NCBI GenBank assembly: GCA_028287395.1
Contig: JAQBPR010000003.1
Coordinates: forward strand, 82,390-146,389
From: Bacilli bacterium
GTDB lineage: Bacteria > Bacillota > Bacilli > Paenibacillales > NBRC-103111
DNA: 64,000 bases
Direction of reading: 5' to 3'
The notes beneath the pieces are model-generated. The model ran no database searches. It saw only the letters and a program-made list of their open reading frames with translations, and was not told the origin of the DNA. Position numbers and translations under genes: made by a program. Below, piece by piece: positions 10,027 through 18,323 of the stretch; position 1 is the first letter of the stretch, and each line of letters starts with the position of its first letter.

Positions 10027-10839
10027 TCACGTTTTAAAGCTTAACAACAAGGATTTAACTACCAAATACCAACCATCTACGAGGATAAATAATAATATTT
10101 TGAAAGGAAGTGAAATCATAACGGGTGGAAGCATCATCATTCCCATCGCCATCAGGGTACTGGAAATGACCATATCAATCACTAAAAAAGGAATAAATAT
10201 CATGAAGCCCATCTCAAAAGCAGTTTTTAATTCACTTATCGCATATGCGGGAATTAAGGCCGTCAATGGAGTATCATCAATTCCTGTTGGCTTCTGAGCC
10301 TTCGAATAGTCTAAAAAAAGCTTTAGATCTTTTTCTCTAACCTGTTTCCCCATAAATTGCTTCATTGGTATTGCTGCTTTTTCTAAGGCAGTTGTTTGCG
10401 TTATTGTTCCTTTTAGATAAGGCTGCAGTGCTACCTTATTAATATCGCTTAAAGTCGGCGACATGACGAAAAGTGTCATAAACAAAGCTAAACCGATAAT
10501 AACCTGATTCGGCGGCATCTGCTGAGTAGCCAGAGAAGTTCTCACAAAACCTAATACGATCACAATTCGCGTAAAACTAGTCATCAGAACTAATATGGCT
10601 GGTGCAATACTCAGTACTGTAATTAATAAAATAATCGAGATTGTACTTGAGGAATTACCAGTTCCCGTAGTTCCCGTAGTTCCCGTAGTTCCTGTGGTCC
10701 CTGTAGTATTATTTCCAATATCGATATGAATGTCTGGTAATACATTTGTATTCGGTTGATCTGCCGCAAAAACAACGGATGCTGAAACAAAAGTGAATAA
10801 AAAAGTTAAAACCAACATAAGAAGAAGTTTATTTTTCAT
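10027..10839 (-). CDS. fliP: Flagellar export gate protein FliP with an N-terminal repeat linker
   Basis: 270 residues, a little longer than usual. A signal peptide (about 1-26, ending VVFAADQ) is followed by a low-complexity linker of five TGT tripeptide repeats (about 45-60). The conserved FliP core follows: SFTRIVIVLGFVRTSLATQQMPPN and a C-terminal pair of membrane helices with FEMGFMIFIPFLVIDMVIS. FliP is the main subunit of the export gate. The ATG overlaps the fliO stop by one base (TAATG). The linker is encoded by a 9-bp DNA repeat listed separately. Confidence 0.96.
   Translation of the reverse strand: MKNKLLLMLVLTFLFTFVSASVVFAADQPNTNVLPDIHIDIGNNTTGTTGTTGTTGTTGTGNSSSTISIILLITVLSIAPAILVLMTSFTRIVIVLGFVRTSLATQQMPPNQVIIGLALFMTLFVMSPTLSDINKVALQPYLKGTITQTTALEKAAIPMKQFMGKQVREKDLKLFLDYSKAQKPTGIDDTPLTALIPAYAISELKTAFEMGFMIFIPFLVIDMVISSTLMAMGMMMLPPVMISLPFKILLFILVDGWYLVVKSLLLSFKT
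10661..10705. repeat. Five tandem 9-bp repeats inside fliP
   Basis: Three identical plus-strand units gttcccgta (10661-10687) are followed by two variants, gttcctgtg and gtccctgta. Each unit encodes Thr-Gly-Thr in FliP. They form the linker between the signal peptide and the first conserved membrane helix. Confidence 0.9.
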
Positions 10840-11456
10840 TATTTATCATTCAACCGATCATCATCATTATCATTCTGAAATAATTCATCTACTCTTTGCT
10901 TGCGATTCGAAATACGTTCCATTTTTTCTTGAAATACATGTTGAAAGGAATTTGATAGATCTTCTTCTTCTTCGATAATTTGTTGATTTCTTAGCCCTTT
11001 AAACCATTTACCTATTGATTGAAATGCTGGAAATTCATTAGTGCCGCGTGATTGTATATGATCTCGAATATACTCAACCTCATCCTCATCGTCTATCTTT
11101 GATATAAGCTGAATATTATTGCCTACTCCAACCACATAAAGCGAATGACCTATTTCCACGACCTGTACTGATTTATTTTGACCCAATGATACTCCGCCAA
11201 TCGTTTTAATTGAACGACCGGACATCATCATTTTATTTTTCTGAGCAACCATCTTAATGATCAAAAAGAATAAGCCGATAATAAGGATAAGGCAAAATAT
11301 GACCCACATCACCATTCTAATAGAATCCCAGCTGCTACTAACTGTTTTAAAACCTGGTGTGGGTTCGTCTGCGAAACTAGTAGGAATAAAACTGAACCAA
11401 CCCATTGCGCACAAAAGTGATATGAGAATGAAACGTGATTTAAATCGTCTTTTCAA
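10839..11456 (-). CDS. fliO: Flagellar biosynthesis protein FliO (FliZ)
   Basis: 205 residues. A signal-like N-terminus (about 1-29) is followed by one strong membrane helix (about 46-68) and a small cytoplasmic domain with GGVSLGQNKSVQVVEIGHSLYVVGVG, typical of FliO. FliO helps FliP assemble. The C-terminal 70 residues are charged and rich in Glu, Asp and Asn. The start is TTG at 11456 after AAGGAATG. In B. subtilis the equivalent gene is called fliO or fliZ and sits between cheY and fliP, as here. Confidence 0.9.
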   Translation of the reverse strand: MKRRFKSRFILISLLCAMGWFSFIPTSFADEPTPGFKTVSSSWDSIRMVMWVIFCLILIIGLFFLIIKMVAQKNKMMMSGRSIKTIGGVSLGQNKSVQVVEIGHSLYVVGVGNNIQLISKIDDEDEVEYIRDHIQSRGTNEFPAFQSIGKWFKGLRNQQIIEEEEDLSNSFQHVFQEKMERISNRKQRVDELFQNDNDDDRLNDK

Positions 11457-11500
11457 TCTTTACATTCCTTTCGGTTTACGCTAAGTTCCAAACTCTATTA

Positions 11501-11863
11501 TTATCCCAAAGTCTTTTTAATCGCCTCAATAACACGGTCTGGCTGAAAGGGCTTAACTATAAAATCCTTTGCTCCTGCTTGTATTGCATCAATAACCATC
11601 GCTTGCTGTCCCATAGCCGAACACATAACTACCTTTGCATTGGGGTCTAGTTTTTTTATTTCTTTCAAAGCGGCGATGCCATCCATCTCCGGCATTGTAA
11701 TATCCATTGTAATCAAGTCAGGTTTAACTTCTTTGAACTTTTCAATTGCTTGTGCACCATCATTTGCTTCTCCACATACTTCATAACCATTCTTTGTCAA
11801 AATATCTCGGATCATCATTCTCATAAATGCTGCATCGTCTACAACTAAAATTCTGTTAGCCAT
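11501..11863 (-). CDS. cheY: Chemotaxis response regulator CheY
   Basis: 120 residues, a single receiver domain. The acidic pair is in LVVDDAAF (Asp9, Asp10), the phospho-acceptor is Asp54 in ITMDITMPEMDG, the switch Ser is in MCSAMGQ and the conserved Lys is in DFIVKPFQ. Phosphorylated CheY binds FliM and FliY to set the rotation sense of the motor. The ATG has a GGAGG site. It lies between fliY and fliO, the B. subtilis order. Confidence 0.97.
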   Translation of the reverse strand: MANRILVVDDAAFMRMMIRDILTKNGYEVCGEANDGAQAIEKFKEVKPDLITMDITMPEMDGIAALKEIKKLDPNAKVVMCSAMGQQAMVIDAIQAGAKDFIVKPFQPDRVIEAIKKTLG

Positions 11864-11889
11864 TAATAAACAATCCTCCTAGAATATAA

Positions 11890-13110
11890 TTATTGTAACT
11901 TTTGAATTCGATCCCACTGGTTAATTATATCCGTGACACGAACCCCAAAGTTTTCATCAATAACAACTACTTCACCTTTTGCAATAAGCTTGTTATTTAC
12001 CAATATGTCTACAGGTTCACCAGCAAGCTTGTCCAATTCGATAATCGAGCCTTGGGACAGCTCTAGAATATCCTTGATCACCTTCTGCGTTCTTCCAAGC
12101 TCAACCGTAACTTTTAACGGGATATCCAAAAGCAGCCCCAGATTAGTATCATCCGCTTGCATTCCAGGTCCAGAAGTTAGATTACTAAACTGAACTGGTT
12201 GAACATTTACATTCCGATTCATCATATTCCCATATGCAGCAGGAGCTTGAGGCTGTTGATACATCGGTTGTTGCTGCATGGGTTGTTGATACATTGGTTG
12301 TTGCTGCATGGGTTGTTGCTGCATGGGTTGTTGATACATTGGTTGTTCGTATATTGGTTGTGGTTGAGCTGTTGGCGGTTGTTGAACAGTCGGCGCCTTT
12401 ACAGGAGGTTCTTCCACCATTTCACTATCACCCATTAATATGGAAACCATATCTTTTGCAAAAGAAATTGGTAAAAGCTGCATGAGCGTTGAATCAATTA
12501 AATCACCTATAATTAAACGAAAGGAAATTTTAACAAAAACATCTTCCGCTGCGATTTCTTGGTTACCCTGTCCGCCTGACAAATTAAGAATATTAATTCC
12601 AGGAGGTGAAATGTTTACAAAACGGTTAAAAATGGTTGACATCGAAGTAGCGGAAGATCCCATCATTTGGTTCATTGCTTCTTGAACCGCGCTAATATGT
12701 ATATCGCTTAATTCTCCAAGTTGTCCAGTACCATCACCGCCCATCATTAAATCGGCAATAACTTGTGCGTCCTGAGTTTTAATCACTAATAAATTCGTAC
12801 CATGGAAACCGTCAATATAATTCACATGTACAGCTACATGCGGAACCGGAAATTCATCTTGCAATTCTTCCTGCGTAATCATGGAAACTTTAGGCGTTGT
12901 AATATCTACCTTTTTGCCAAGCAAAGTTGAAAGTGCGGTTGCTGCACTACCGAAAGTAATATTCCCAATCTCACCCAATGCATCTTGTTCTAAAGAGGAT
13001 AAATAACTATCTAGACCCGCTGCTGGTTGACCCGCTGCTGAATCATCTGATGATTGATTCAGCAATGCGTCAATCTCCTCTTGAGACAAATAATCTTTAT
13101 TATTCGTCAT
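11890..13110 (-). CDS. fliY: Flagellar motor switch phosphatase FliY
   Basis: About 406 residues. The N-terminus DYLSQEEIDALLNQ resembles the CheY-P binding peptide of FliM. A CheC/CheX-like phosphatase domain follows (about 30-215, with DALGEIGNITFGSAATALS and VQEAMNQMMGSSATSMS). Then comes a Gln/Pro/Met/Tyr-rich linker of YQQPM and QQQPM units (about 240-285) and a C-terminal SpoA/FliN domain (LLLDIPLKVTVELGRTQKVI). FliY is both a switch-complex subunit and a CheY-P phosphatase. The start at 13110 fits AAGGGG 9 bases upstream and overlaps fliM by 11 bases. Confidence 0.95.
   Translation of the reverse strand: MTNNKDYLSQEEIDALLNQSSDDSAAGQPAAGLDSYLSSLEQDALGEIGNITFGSAATALSTLLGKKVDITTPKVSMITQEELQDEFPVPHVAVHVNYIDGFHGTNLLVIKTQDAQVIADLMMGGDGTGQLGELSDIHISAVQEAMNQMMGSSATSMSTIFNRFVNISPPGINILNLSGGQGNQEIAAEDVFVKISFRLIIGDLIDSTLMQLLPISFAKDMVSILMGDSEMVEEPPVKAPTVQQPPTAQPQPIYEQPMYQQPMQQQPMQQQPMYQQPMQQQPMYQQPQAPAAYGNMMNRNVNVQPVQFSNLTSGPGMQADDTNLGLLLDIPLKVTVELGRTQKVIKDILELSQGSIIELDKLAGEPVDILVNNKLIAKGEVVVIDENFGVRVTDIINQWDRIQKLQ
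12250..12365. repeat. Imperfect tandem repeat inside fliY (Gln/Pro linker)
   Basis: Plus-strand units ggttgttgctgcatg and ggttgttgatacatt (15 bp each) alternate about seven times. On the coding strand they encode QQQPM and YQQPM pentapeptides. All units are multiples of 15 bp, so copy-number change would keep the reading frame. Confidence 0.85.
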
Positions 13111-14098
13111 CTTCTTCCACCCCTTCATTTACAATCTCATTAATTTGAAGTGCAACCCTACCTTTTACCGTACCAGGACTTCCGATGAACTTTAATTTAT
13201 CACCAATTTTAACATGCAAACCTTCGTCAACCTTTGTATCTAAGCTGATTACATCCCCGACAGTTAGACCAAGAAACTCCCTAATCGAAATCTGAGAATT
13301 TCCCAACTCAGCAATAATGGACAGCTTAGCTTTATTAACTCTTGTTTGTAATGCTTCAGTTTCTTCAGTAGATTTAATTTTCTTGTGAGTTACAAACATA
13401 TGATGCACCGATAAACGCGGCATAATCGGTTCAATTACAACATGCGGAATACATAAATTAATCATCCCTGTTGTATCGCCAATTTTGGTACTTAAGGAAA
13501 TCAATGCGATCGTGTCATTAGCAGAAGCGATTTGCATAAATTGCGGATTAGTCTCCAATGCTTCCAAACTAGGAAAAACATCAGCAACCGTTTTCCAAGC
13601 TTCTTGCAAAGTTTCTAATGCTCTACTAAAGATTCTTTCCATAATAATCGTTTCGATTTCGGTCAACGCATTAATTTTGGTAGGAGAGGTCCCATTACCA
13701 CCTAATAATCGATCCAACATCGCATAAGCTACATTGGGATGAACCTCCAAAACCATTCTTCCCTCCAAAGGATCCGCCTCGAAAATATTCAAGATTGTCA
13801 TTTTGGGAATCGAACGAATGAATTCATCATAAGGGAGCTGCTCAACCTGTACAACATTAATTTGTACAAATGTTCTTAATTGTGTAGAAAAATAGGTCGT
13901 TAATAAACGAGCAAAATTTTCATGGATACGTGTCAAACTGCGAAGATGATCTTTAGAGAATCTCGTAGCCCTCTTAAAATCATAAGATCGCACTTTCTTC
14001 TGCGTTTCTTCTTTTTTTAATTCTTCTGCATCCATCTCACCAGATGAAAGCGCCGCAAGCAAGGCATCAATCTCATTTTGCGAGAGTACGTCAACCAA
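13100..14098 (-). CDS. fliM: Flagellar motor switch protein FliM
   Basis: About 332 residues. The N-terminal CheY-P binding peptide VLSQNEIDALLAAL is followed by the CheC-like middle domain (RATRFSKDHLRSLTRIHENFARLL, and LGGNGTSPTKINALTEIE) and a C-terminal SpoA domain (AELGNSQISIREFLGLTVGDVISLD). FliM connects CheY-P to the rotor. The start is probably TTG at 14098 (MVDVLSQN), 8 bases after AAAGGAGG; a GTG at 14107 lies inside that ribosome binding site. The B. subtilis protein begins in the same way. Confidence 0.95.
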   Translation of the reverse strand: MVDVLSQNEIDALLAALSSGEMDAEELKKEETQKKVRSYDFKRATRFSKDHLRSLTRIHENFARLLTTYFSTQLRTFVQINVVQVEQLPYDEFIRSIPKMTILNIFEADPLEGRMVLEVHPNVAYAMLDRLLGGNGTSPTKINALTEIETIIMERIFSRALETLQEAWKTVADVFPSLEALETNPQFMQIASANDTIALISLSTKIGDTTGMINLCIPHVVIEPIMPRLSVHHMFVTHKKIKSTEETEALQTRVNKAKLSIIAELGNSQISIREFLGLTVGDVISLDTKVDEGLHVKIGDKLKFIGSPGTVKGRVALQINEIVNEGVEEDDE

Positions 14099-14135
14099 TA
14101 GAGTCACCTCCTTTAAATAAATCGTAAACCCGTAA

Positions 14136-14612
14136 TTATTGAGTAATTATATTGGGAATATTAATTTCAGTTACTTTTCCATCTTTCATGATGGCATTAA
14201 TTTTGTTCATCAGCATAGAGGTTAAATTATCTTGACCTTTAGCTCCACTGACTTCTTCTACTGTCAAATCAGCTAAGGTTTGATTAATAATCGATTTGAC
14301 TTTCACGTCCAAATTATTAAACTCATCCATCGCTTTCGTGCTATCCAGAACAAATGCAAACCCAACGACAATCATCTTATCTTTTGTGGCCAGATTCGTC
14401 GTTATATCCTTCAATACGACAGTTAATGCTTTAGCCTTTGCAGCAGTCAATGGCTTAGGAGAGACATTTTTCACGGAACTGACAGCTTTTGCTGTCGGAT
14501 CATCTGTCGTCTTATTCTTATTAAGCATATCCCACAAAAAGAAAGTTGCAGTAAGAATCAAGGTAATCACAATAAGTATAGCGATGATAAAAGGCAACAA
14601 TTTTTTAAACAC
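14136..14612 (-). CDS. fliL: Flagellar basal body-associated protein FliL
   Basis: 158 residues. One N-terminal membrane helix (about 7-29) is followed by a periplasmic-type domain with LKDITTNLATKDKMIVVGFAF (about 70-90), the FliL pattern. FliL associates with the stators around the basal body. The start is GTG at 14612 after GGAGG, directly after the swrD stop. It sits between swrD and fliM, as in B. subtilis. Confidence 0.9.
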   Translation of the reverse strand: MFKKLLPFIIAILIVITLILTATFFLWDMLNKNKTTDDPTAKAVSSVKNVSPKPLTAAKAKALTVVLKDITTNLATKDKMIVVGFAFVLDSTKAMDEFNNLDVKVKSIINQTLADLTVEEVSGAKGQDNLTSMLMNKINAIMKDGKVTEINIPNIITQ

Positions 14613-14837
14613 CTATGATTCCTCCTCTATGTATAAACTTTTGATCGATCCATTTACCAAACCGATCAATTGCAAATAGCTTTGCACTAAGCTTACCACA
14701 TCTGTTACCTTCTCGAGAACCATAATTTTTTTCCCTGTAGTTAATGTAAGCATGGTATCTGGAGTATCTTCAATTGTTTCAATCAATAGTGCATTAATCG
14801 TGATTGTTTTTCCATTTAAGCGTGTAACAGAAATCAA
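14613..14837 (-). CDS. swrD: FlbD/SwrD-family flagellar protein
   Basis: 74 residues: MISVTRLNGKTITINALLIE at the start and a conserved TPDTMLTLTTGKKIMVLE core, typical of the FlbD family. In B. subtilis the gene in this position (ylzI, renamed swrD) raises flagellar motor power during swarming. The start is TTG at 14837 after GGAGGG. A strong hairpin lies immediately upstream in the mRNA. Confidence 0.88.
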   Translation of the reverse strand: MISVTRLNGKTITINALLIETIEDTPDTMLTLTTGKKIMVLEKVTDVVSLVQSYLQLIGLVNGSIKSLYIEEES

Positions 14838-14852
14838 CTTTTTCCCTCCATT

Positions 14853-14893
14853 ATGAAATGGGCGGGGTGAAGATTTTCACCCCGTCATTTCAT
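14853..14893 (-). other. Intra-operon RNA hairpin between flgE and swrD
   Basis: On the minus strand, ATGAAATG pairs with CATTTCAT, and inside it GGGGTGAA pairs with TTCACCCC around a 4-base AATC loop. No U-run follows, so it is not a standard intrinsic terminator. It lies 9 bases after the flgE stop and just before the swrD ribosome binding site, so it could protect or process the mRNA or tune translation. Confidence 0.75.
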
Positions 14894-14901
14894 GTCAAAT
14901 C

Positions 14902-15726
14902 TTAGTGTTTAAGATTCACAATTTCTTGTAAAATTTCATCAGAAGTCGTAATAATACGCGAATTAGATTGAAATCCACGCTGCGCAATAATCATTTCAGT
15001 AAATTCAGAAGTTAAGTCAACATTTGACATTTCCAATTGACCTGAAATAATTGCACCTGTACCAAGCGTTGTATCATTAGGAGCGATTGTTGCTGGAGTA
15101 GCATTTGCATCAGCATTTGAGTTTGTACGGTACAAATTCCCACCAATTTTCTCTAAAGCAGACGGATTTGTCACTTTAAGAAGACCGATTTGTAATCCTG
15201 TATCCGTCGAAGTTCCTGTATTATCAACGCCAATAATTTTACCATCTTGTCCGATTGTAAAAGCGGTTACTGTGTCTGGTAAGGTTATTTTACCTGAATC
15301 ATTGGCACCCATAACAAACATACCATCAGCAGTCACAAGATCTCTATTTGCATCGATTTTAAAATTACCGTCTCTTGTTAAAAAAGGTACAGTTGCGTCA
15401 AGGTTTGACTTAATTGCGAAAAATCCATCTCCATCAATCCGCAAATCTGTTGGATTATTGGTTGTTTGCGCACTACCCGGAGTGAAGATAGTATCGACCG
15501 AGCCTATCGCAGAGCCTAATCCAATCTGTTTAGCATTGACGCCACCTTGATTTAAACCATCAGGGGCAGTAACTCCGCCAACTGTTTGGCTTAAAATATC
15601 TTTAAACATAACGCGACCCATTTTAAAACCCGTTGTATTTACATTGGCAATATTATTGCCGATAACATCTAGTTTCGTTTGAAAACCGCGCATTCCTGAA
15701 ACGCCTGAATATAAAGATCTTAACAT
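14902..15726 (-). CDS. flgE: Flagellar hook protein FlgE (FlgE/FlgG family)
   Basis: 274 residues. The N-terminus MLRSLYSGVSGMRGFQTKLD and NNIANVNTTGFK are the rod/hook family signatures. DGFFAIKSN with FLTRDGNFKID follows (about 105-130), and the C-terminal coiled segment is SNVDLTSEFTEMIIAQRGFQ. The length matches the short B. subtilis hook protein, once named FlgG. The ATG at 15726 has GAGGAGG 8 bases upstream; the frame is open further upstream but without a better start. It polymerises into the hook outside the cell on the FlgD cap. Confidence 0.93.
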   Translation of the reverse strand: MLRSLYSGVSGMRGFQTKLDVIGNNIANVNTTGFKMGRVMFKDILSQTVGGVTAPDGLNQGGVNAKQIGLGSAIGSVDTIFTPGSAQTTNNPTDLRIDGDGFFAIKSNLDATVPFLTRDGNFKIDANRDLVTADGMFVMGANDSGKITLPDTVTAFTIGQDGKIIGVDNTGTSTDTGLQIGLLKVTNPSALEKIGGNLYRTNSNADANATPATIAPNDTTLGTGAIISGQLEMSNVDLTSEFTEMIIAQRGFQSNSRIITTSDEILQEIVNLKH

Positions 15727-15826
15727 ATTTTTGTCCTCCTCAACGTATTGTGAATATTGGTCTTTAATTAACGGTTGCTTCTGTCGATCCACAACCTAGG
15801 CTTCCAATAAAGGTCCAGCCTATTCT

Positions 15827-16213
15827 TTAGGAAATAACTACTGCACTGTCAATCTGCGTGAATACATTGTCCTTCATAGAAGAGCCATCCATTGCGGTTA
15901 CGATTGTTCTATTCTTGACATTCACGATCAATGCCATGTCTTTGAATAAAATGAGTGAATCTTTCGAACCCTTTGCTGCCGCTTTATCAATCGCAGATTC
16001 AATTTTTGCCATTTGATCCGGTTGAATTTGAATACCGCGTTGTTGAAGCCTTTGCTCTGCATGTTGACTCAGACGCACTATTTTATCTTGGAAAATTTGC
16101 TGAAAAGATTTACCGTTTGTTTGATCAAGATCAACCGTCGACTTCGTTTGACGCAAAGATGCAGGAGATACAGCAGTAGGATAAAGCTGCCCAATAGAAA
16201 TTTTATCAGTCAT
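15827..16213 (-). CDS. Conserved flagellar-operon protein (TIGR02530 type)
   Basis: 128 residues. It resembles the small flagellar-operon family found between flgD and flgE in many Firmicutes: SFQQIFQDKIVRLSQHAEQRLQQRGIQI, then a KIESAIDKAAAKGSKDSLIL helix and LIVNVKNRTIVTAM. No catalytic motif, signal peptide or membrane segment is visible. Its molecular role is not established as far as I know. It follows flgD by 5 bases and has only a weak ribosome binding site, so translation may be coupled to flgD. Confidence 0.8.
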   Translation of the reverse strand: MTDKISIGQLYPTAVSPASLRQTKSTVDLDQTNGKSFQQIFQDKIVRLSQHAEQRLQQRGIQIQPDQMAKIESAIDKAAAKGSKDSLILFKDMALIVNVKNRTIVTAMDGSSMKDNVFTQIDSAVVIS

Positions 16214-16218
16214 TTTTT

Positions 16219-16650
16219 TTACTCTGGATTCTTAATTTCCGTAATTTGATCCAAAGTAACCTCCTCTCCATTCACACCAGCGTACTGCATACCATTTTTA
16301 AAGCTTAATGCATCAACAACTCCGCTTTTAATCGTGCTCGTACCCGTTGAATCTGTACTGTTCCAACTAATCTCTTTGCCAATAAGCCCTGGCGATAAAC
16401 CAAGCGATTGACGAAGCGCTGTAAGTTGAGTTGTCATGTTGGTTAGTTGTTCCACTGACGTAAATTGAGCCATCTGAGCGATAAATTCTTTATCCTCAAG
16501 TGGATGAGATGGATCTTGATTTTGCAGCTGCGTAATCAAAATTTTCAAGAAATCATCTTTTCCCAATGTGCTGTTTGCGGGTTTTGTGGAAGTGCCACTT
16601 GTCGAGTTTGAAATAAGTTGTGAAACATTCCCTGTGGGGGCGGTTGACAT
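16219..16650 (-). CDS. flgD: Flagellar hook assembly scaffold FlgD
   Basis: 143 residues, the short form common in Bacilli. The diagnostic block is LGKDDFLKILITQLQNQDPSHPLEDKEFIAQMAQFTSVEQLTNM (about 29-72). A small C-terminal beta region follows. It forms the cap on which FlgE assembles. The ATG has GAGGAGG upstream, and fliK ends 35 bases before it. Confidence 0.95.
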   Translation of the reverse strand: MSTAPTGNVSQLISNSTSGTSTKPANSTLGKDDFLKILITQLQNQDPSHPLEDKEFIAQMAQFTSVEQLTNMTTQLTALRQSLGLSPGLIGKEISWNSTDSTGTSTIKSGVVDALSFKNGMQYAGVNGEEVTLDQITEIKNPE

Positions 16651-16684
16651 TGTTTCACCTCCTCAAGATGGAATAAATACCTTT

Positions 16685-18292
16685 TTAAGCTGTTACATCA
16701 AAACCGCTTCCATAAGCACTGCTGAGTTTAGCCACATTTGCCATCTCAACGGAAAAGCTGTCTTCGCTAACGTCCAAACCATTGTATTTGCCTTTATTCT
16801 GATTGGCAAATTGTTGTGCAAATTGCTGCTGCCTTTGATCTTGAAATAAACTTGATTGTAGGCTGCTATTTTGCGTAACTTCAAGTCGTTCAACTTGCAA
16901 ACCTTGGTTTTGTAAAGATAGCTTCAACTGTGATAACTGTCCTTCTAACATATCTTTTCCCAATGCAGTTTGTGCCGCGAAATGTGCCACTAATTGACCA
17001 TTATGCATGGTAAGCTTGACGTCAACTTGACCCAAATTCTCTGGCGATAAGGACAACCGGACTTCTGAGAAGTTTTCTGGTCCACTTTTCATGTTTTTCA
17101 AAACAAATTGGCTCATATCTTGCACGAAGCTCTGCGAAGTAACTGTGGGTAAAGTTTTTACGTATTCATTTTGCGCCATTTGGATTAGATTTTGTAAAGG
17201 CAATGTTGTGTTTGCAACAGGCTCCTGTACATCGGAAATTGGAGAATCGTCAATACTGATTCCAGCTTCCAAAGCCGTTTGCATCATTCTGTCAGCAATT
17301 CCGCTTTTAGCTGTTAAAGATTCGAATTTAGAAAATGGCTTATTCGTTTGCAACATCTGCACTTTAAAAGCCAAATCAGAAGCTGCTTCTTTTAAAGTTG
17401 ATGCAGACACTGGCGAATTAGAGCTTATTCCCGAGGTCAATACCTTTAATTCACTAATGACCGTTGCTTTGGATACTTCCTTTGTACCCTTAATTTCATC
17501 TGGTCCTTTTGTCGAATTAGAGCTTAGTCCCGAAGTCGGTACCTTTAATTCACTAATGACCGTTGCTTTGGATACATCCTTTGCACCCTTAATTCCATCT
17601 GATCCTTTTGTCGAATTTCCCGCTGTTGTCGGAGCCAATTGTTTGGAAAACAAAGGACTGACGATTTCTTGGAAGTTTTCGACTAATTGCTGAAATAAAA
17701 GGCTTTGTTTATTCTGATCCAATGCTGACATGAATTGATTCATAATTGCTTTCGCTTGCACAGCATTTTTCGGTAAAGCTTGTTCAGTAGAGGATGGCGC
17801 AGAAAGGATACTGTTTAACGATTTCTCTGTATCCGTCGTTGCATCTTTACCGGAATTCATCGAGGATAACAAATCACTTACTTTTAACAGCCATTGTTGA
17901 AAAGCACCGCTTCCAAGTAATTGATTTAAAGCATCATCCGATTGATTTCCTAAGTCTTGTAGTGCTTTTACGGCTAAAGCATCCACATTATCCGTTTTGT
18001 TCTCGCCAGTTTTCCCTGCATCAGTTAATTGCACTTGCGAGAGCAGTGCCATGATTAAAGCCGGGGATAGACCCTTAAGCAATGCCTCAATGCTTGCTGC
18101 CGCATCGCCTTGTTGATTCGTCTTGTCACTGGTTTGCGTTTGGCCTAATATGTCCGTAAAAGATTTTGTTGCTTTCCCGTTTGCTGTCAATGAGGATTGA
18201 ACTGTATTCTTGCTAGAACCTGCGGTTGTCGCTCCAACAATTGCAGCAGGGGCTTGCGGTGAAACAATAGCTATTGCATTTGCATTTCCCAT
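16685..18292 (-). CDS. fliK: Flagellar hook-length control protein FliK
   Basis: 535 residues. A long low-complexity N-terminal region is followed by the conserved C-terminal Flg_hook domain (about 400-490): VRLSLSPENLGQVDVKLTMHNGQLVAHFAAQ and LQNQGLQVERLEVTQ. FliK acts as a molecular ruler and triggers the FlhB switch. A 33-residue segment is tandemly duplicated in the middle (around KATVISELKVPTSGL and KATVISELKVLTSGI). The ATG at 18292 follows AAAGGAGG. It lies between the MotE-like gene and flgD. Confidence 0.92.
   Translation of the reverse strand: MGNANAIAIVSPQAPAAIVGATTAGSSKNTVQSSLTANGKATKSFTDILGQTQTSDKTNQQGDAAASIEALLKGLSPALIMALLSQVQLTDAGKTGENKTDNVDALAVKALQDLGNQSDDALNQLLGSGAFQQWLLKVSDLLSSMNSGKDATTDTEKSLNSILSAPSSTEQALPKNAVQAKAIMNQFMSALDQNKQSLLFQQLVENFQEIVSPLFSKQLAPTTAGNSTKGSDGIKGAKDVSKATVISELKVPTSGLSSNSTKGPDEIKGTKEVSKATVISELKVLTSGISSNSPVSASTLKEAASDLAFKVQMLQTNKPFSKFESLTAKSGIADRMMQTALEAGISIDDSPISDVQEPVANTTLPLQNLIQMAQNEYVKTLPTVTSQSFVQDMSQFVLKNMKSGPENFSEVRLSLSPENLGQVDVKLTMHNGQLVAHFAAQTALGKDMLEGQLSQLKLSLQNQGLQVERLEVTQNSSLQSSLFQDQRQQQFAQQFANQNKGKYNGLDVSEDSFSVEMANVAKLSSAYGSGFDVTA
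17415..17612. repeat. 99-bp tandem duplication inside fliK
   Basis: Two diverged copies, about 17415-17513 and 17514-17612, have a period of exactly 99 bp (33 codons). The match is highest over the segment that encodes KATVISELKV. The reading frame is preserved. Confidence 0.9.
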
Positions 18293-18323
18293 TTTTTTTC
18301 ACCTCCTTTCAATAGCTTATAAT

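Noticed and set aside
12250..12365. CRISPR-like array
   Set aside because: The units are short, without spacers, and encode the FliY linker.
15727..15826. Extra N-terminal coding in front of flgE (frame open to 15792)
   Set aside because: The ribosome binding site GAGGAGG and the family N-terminus MLRSLYSGVSGM place the start at 15726. The gap only contains two weak hairpins.
17091..17693. 200-codon plus-strand frame opposite fliK
   Set aside because: Antisense to a real gene. Its apparent repeats come from the fliK duplication.
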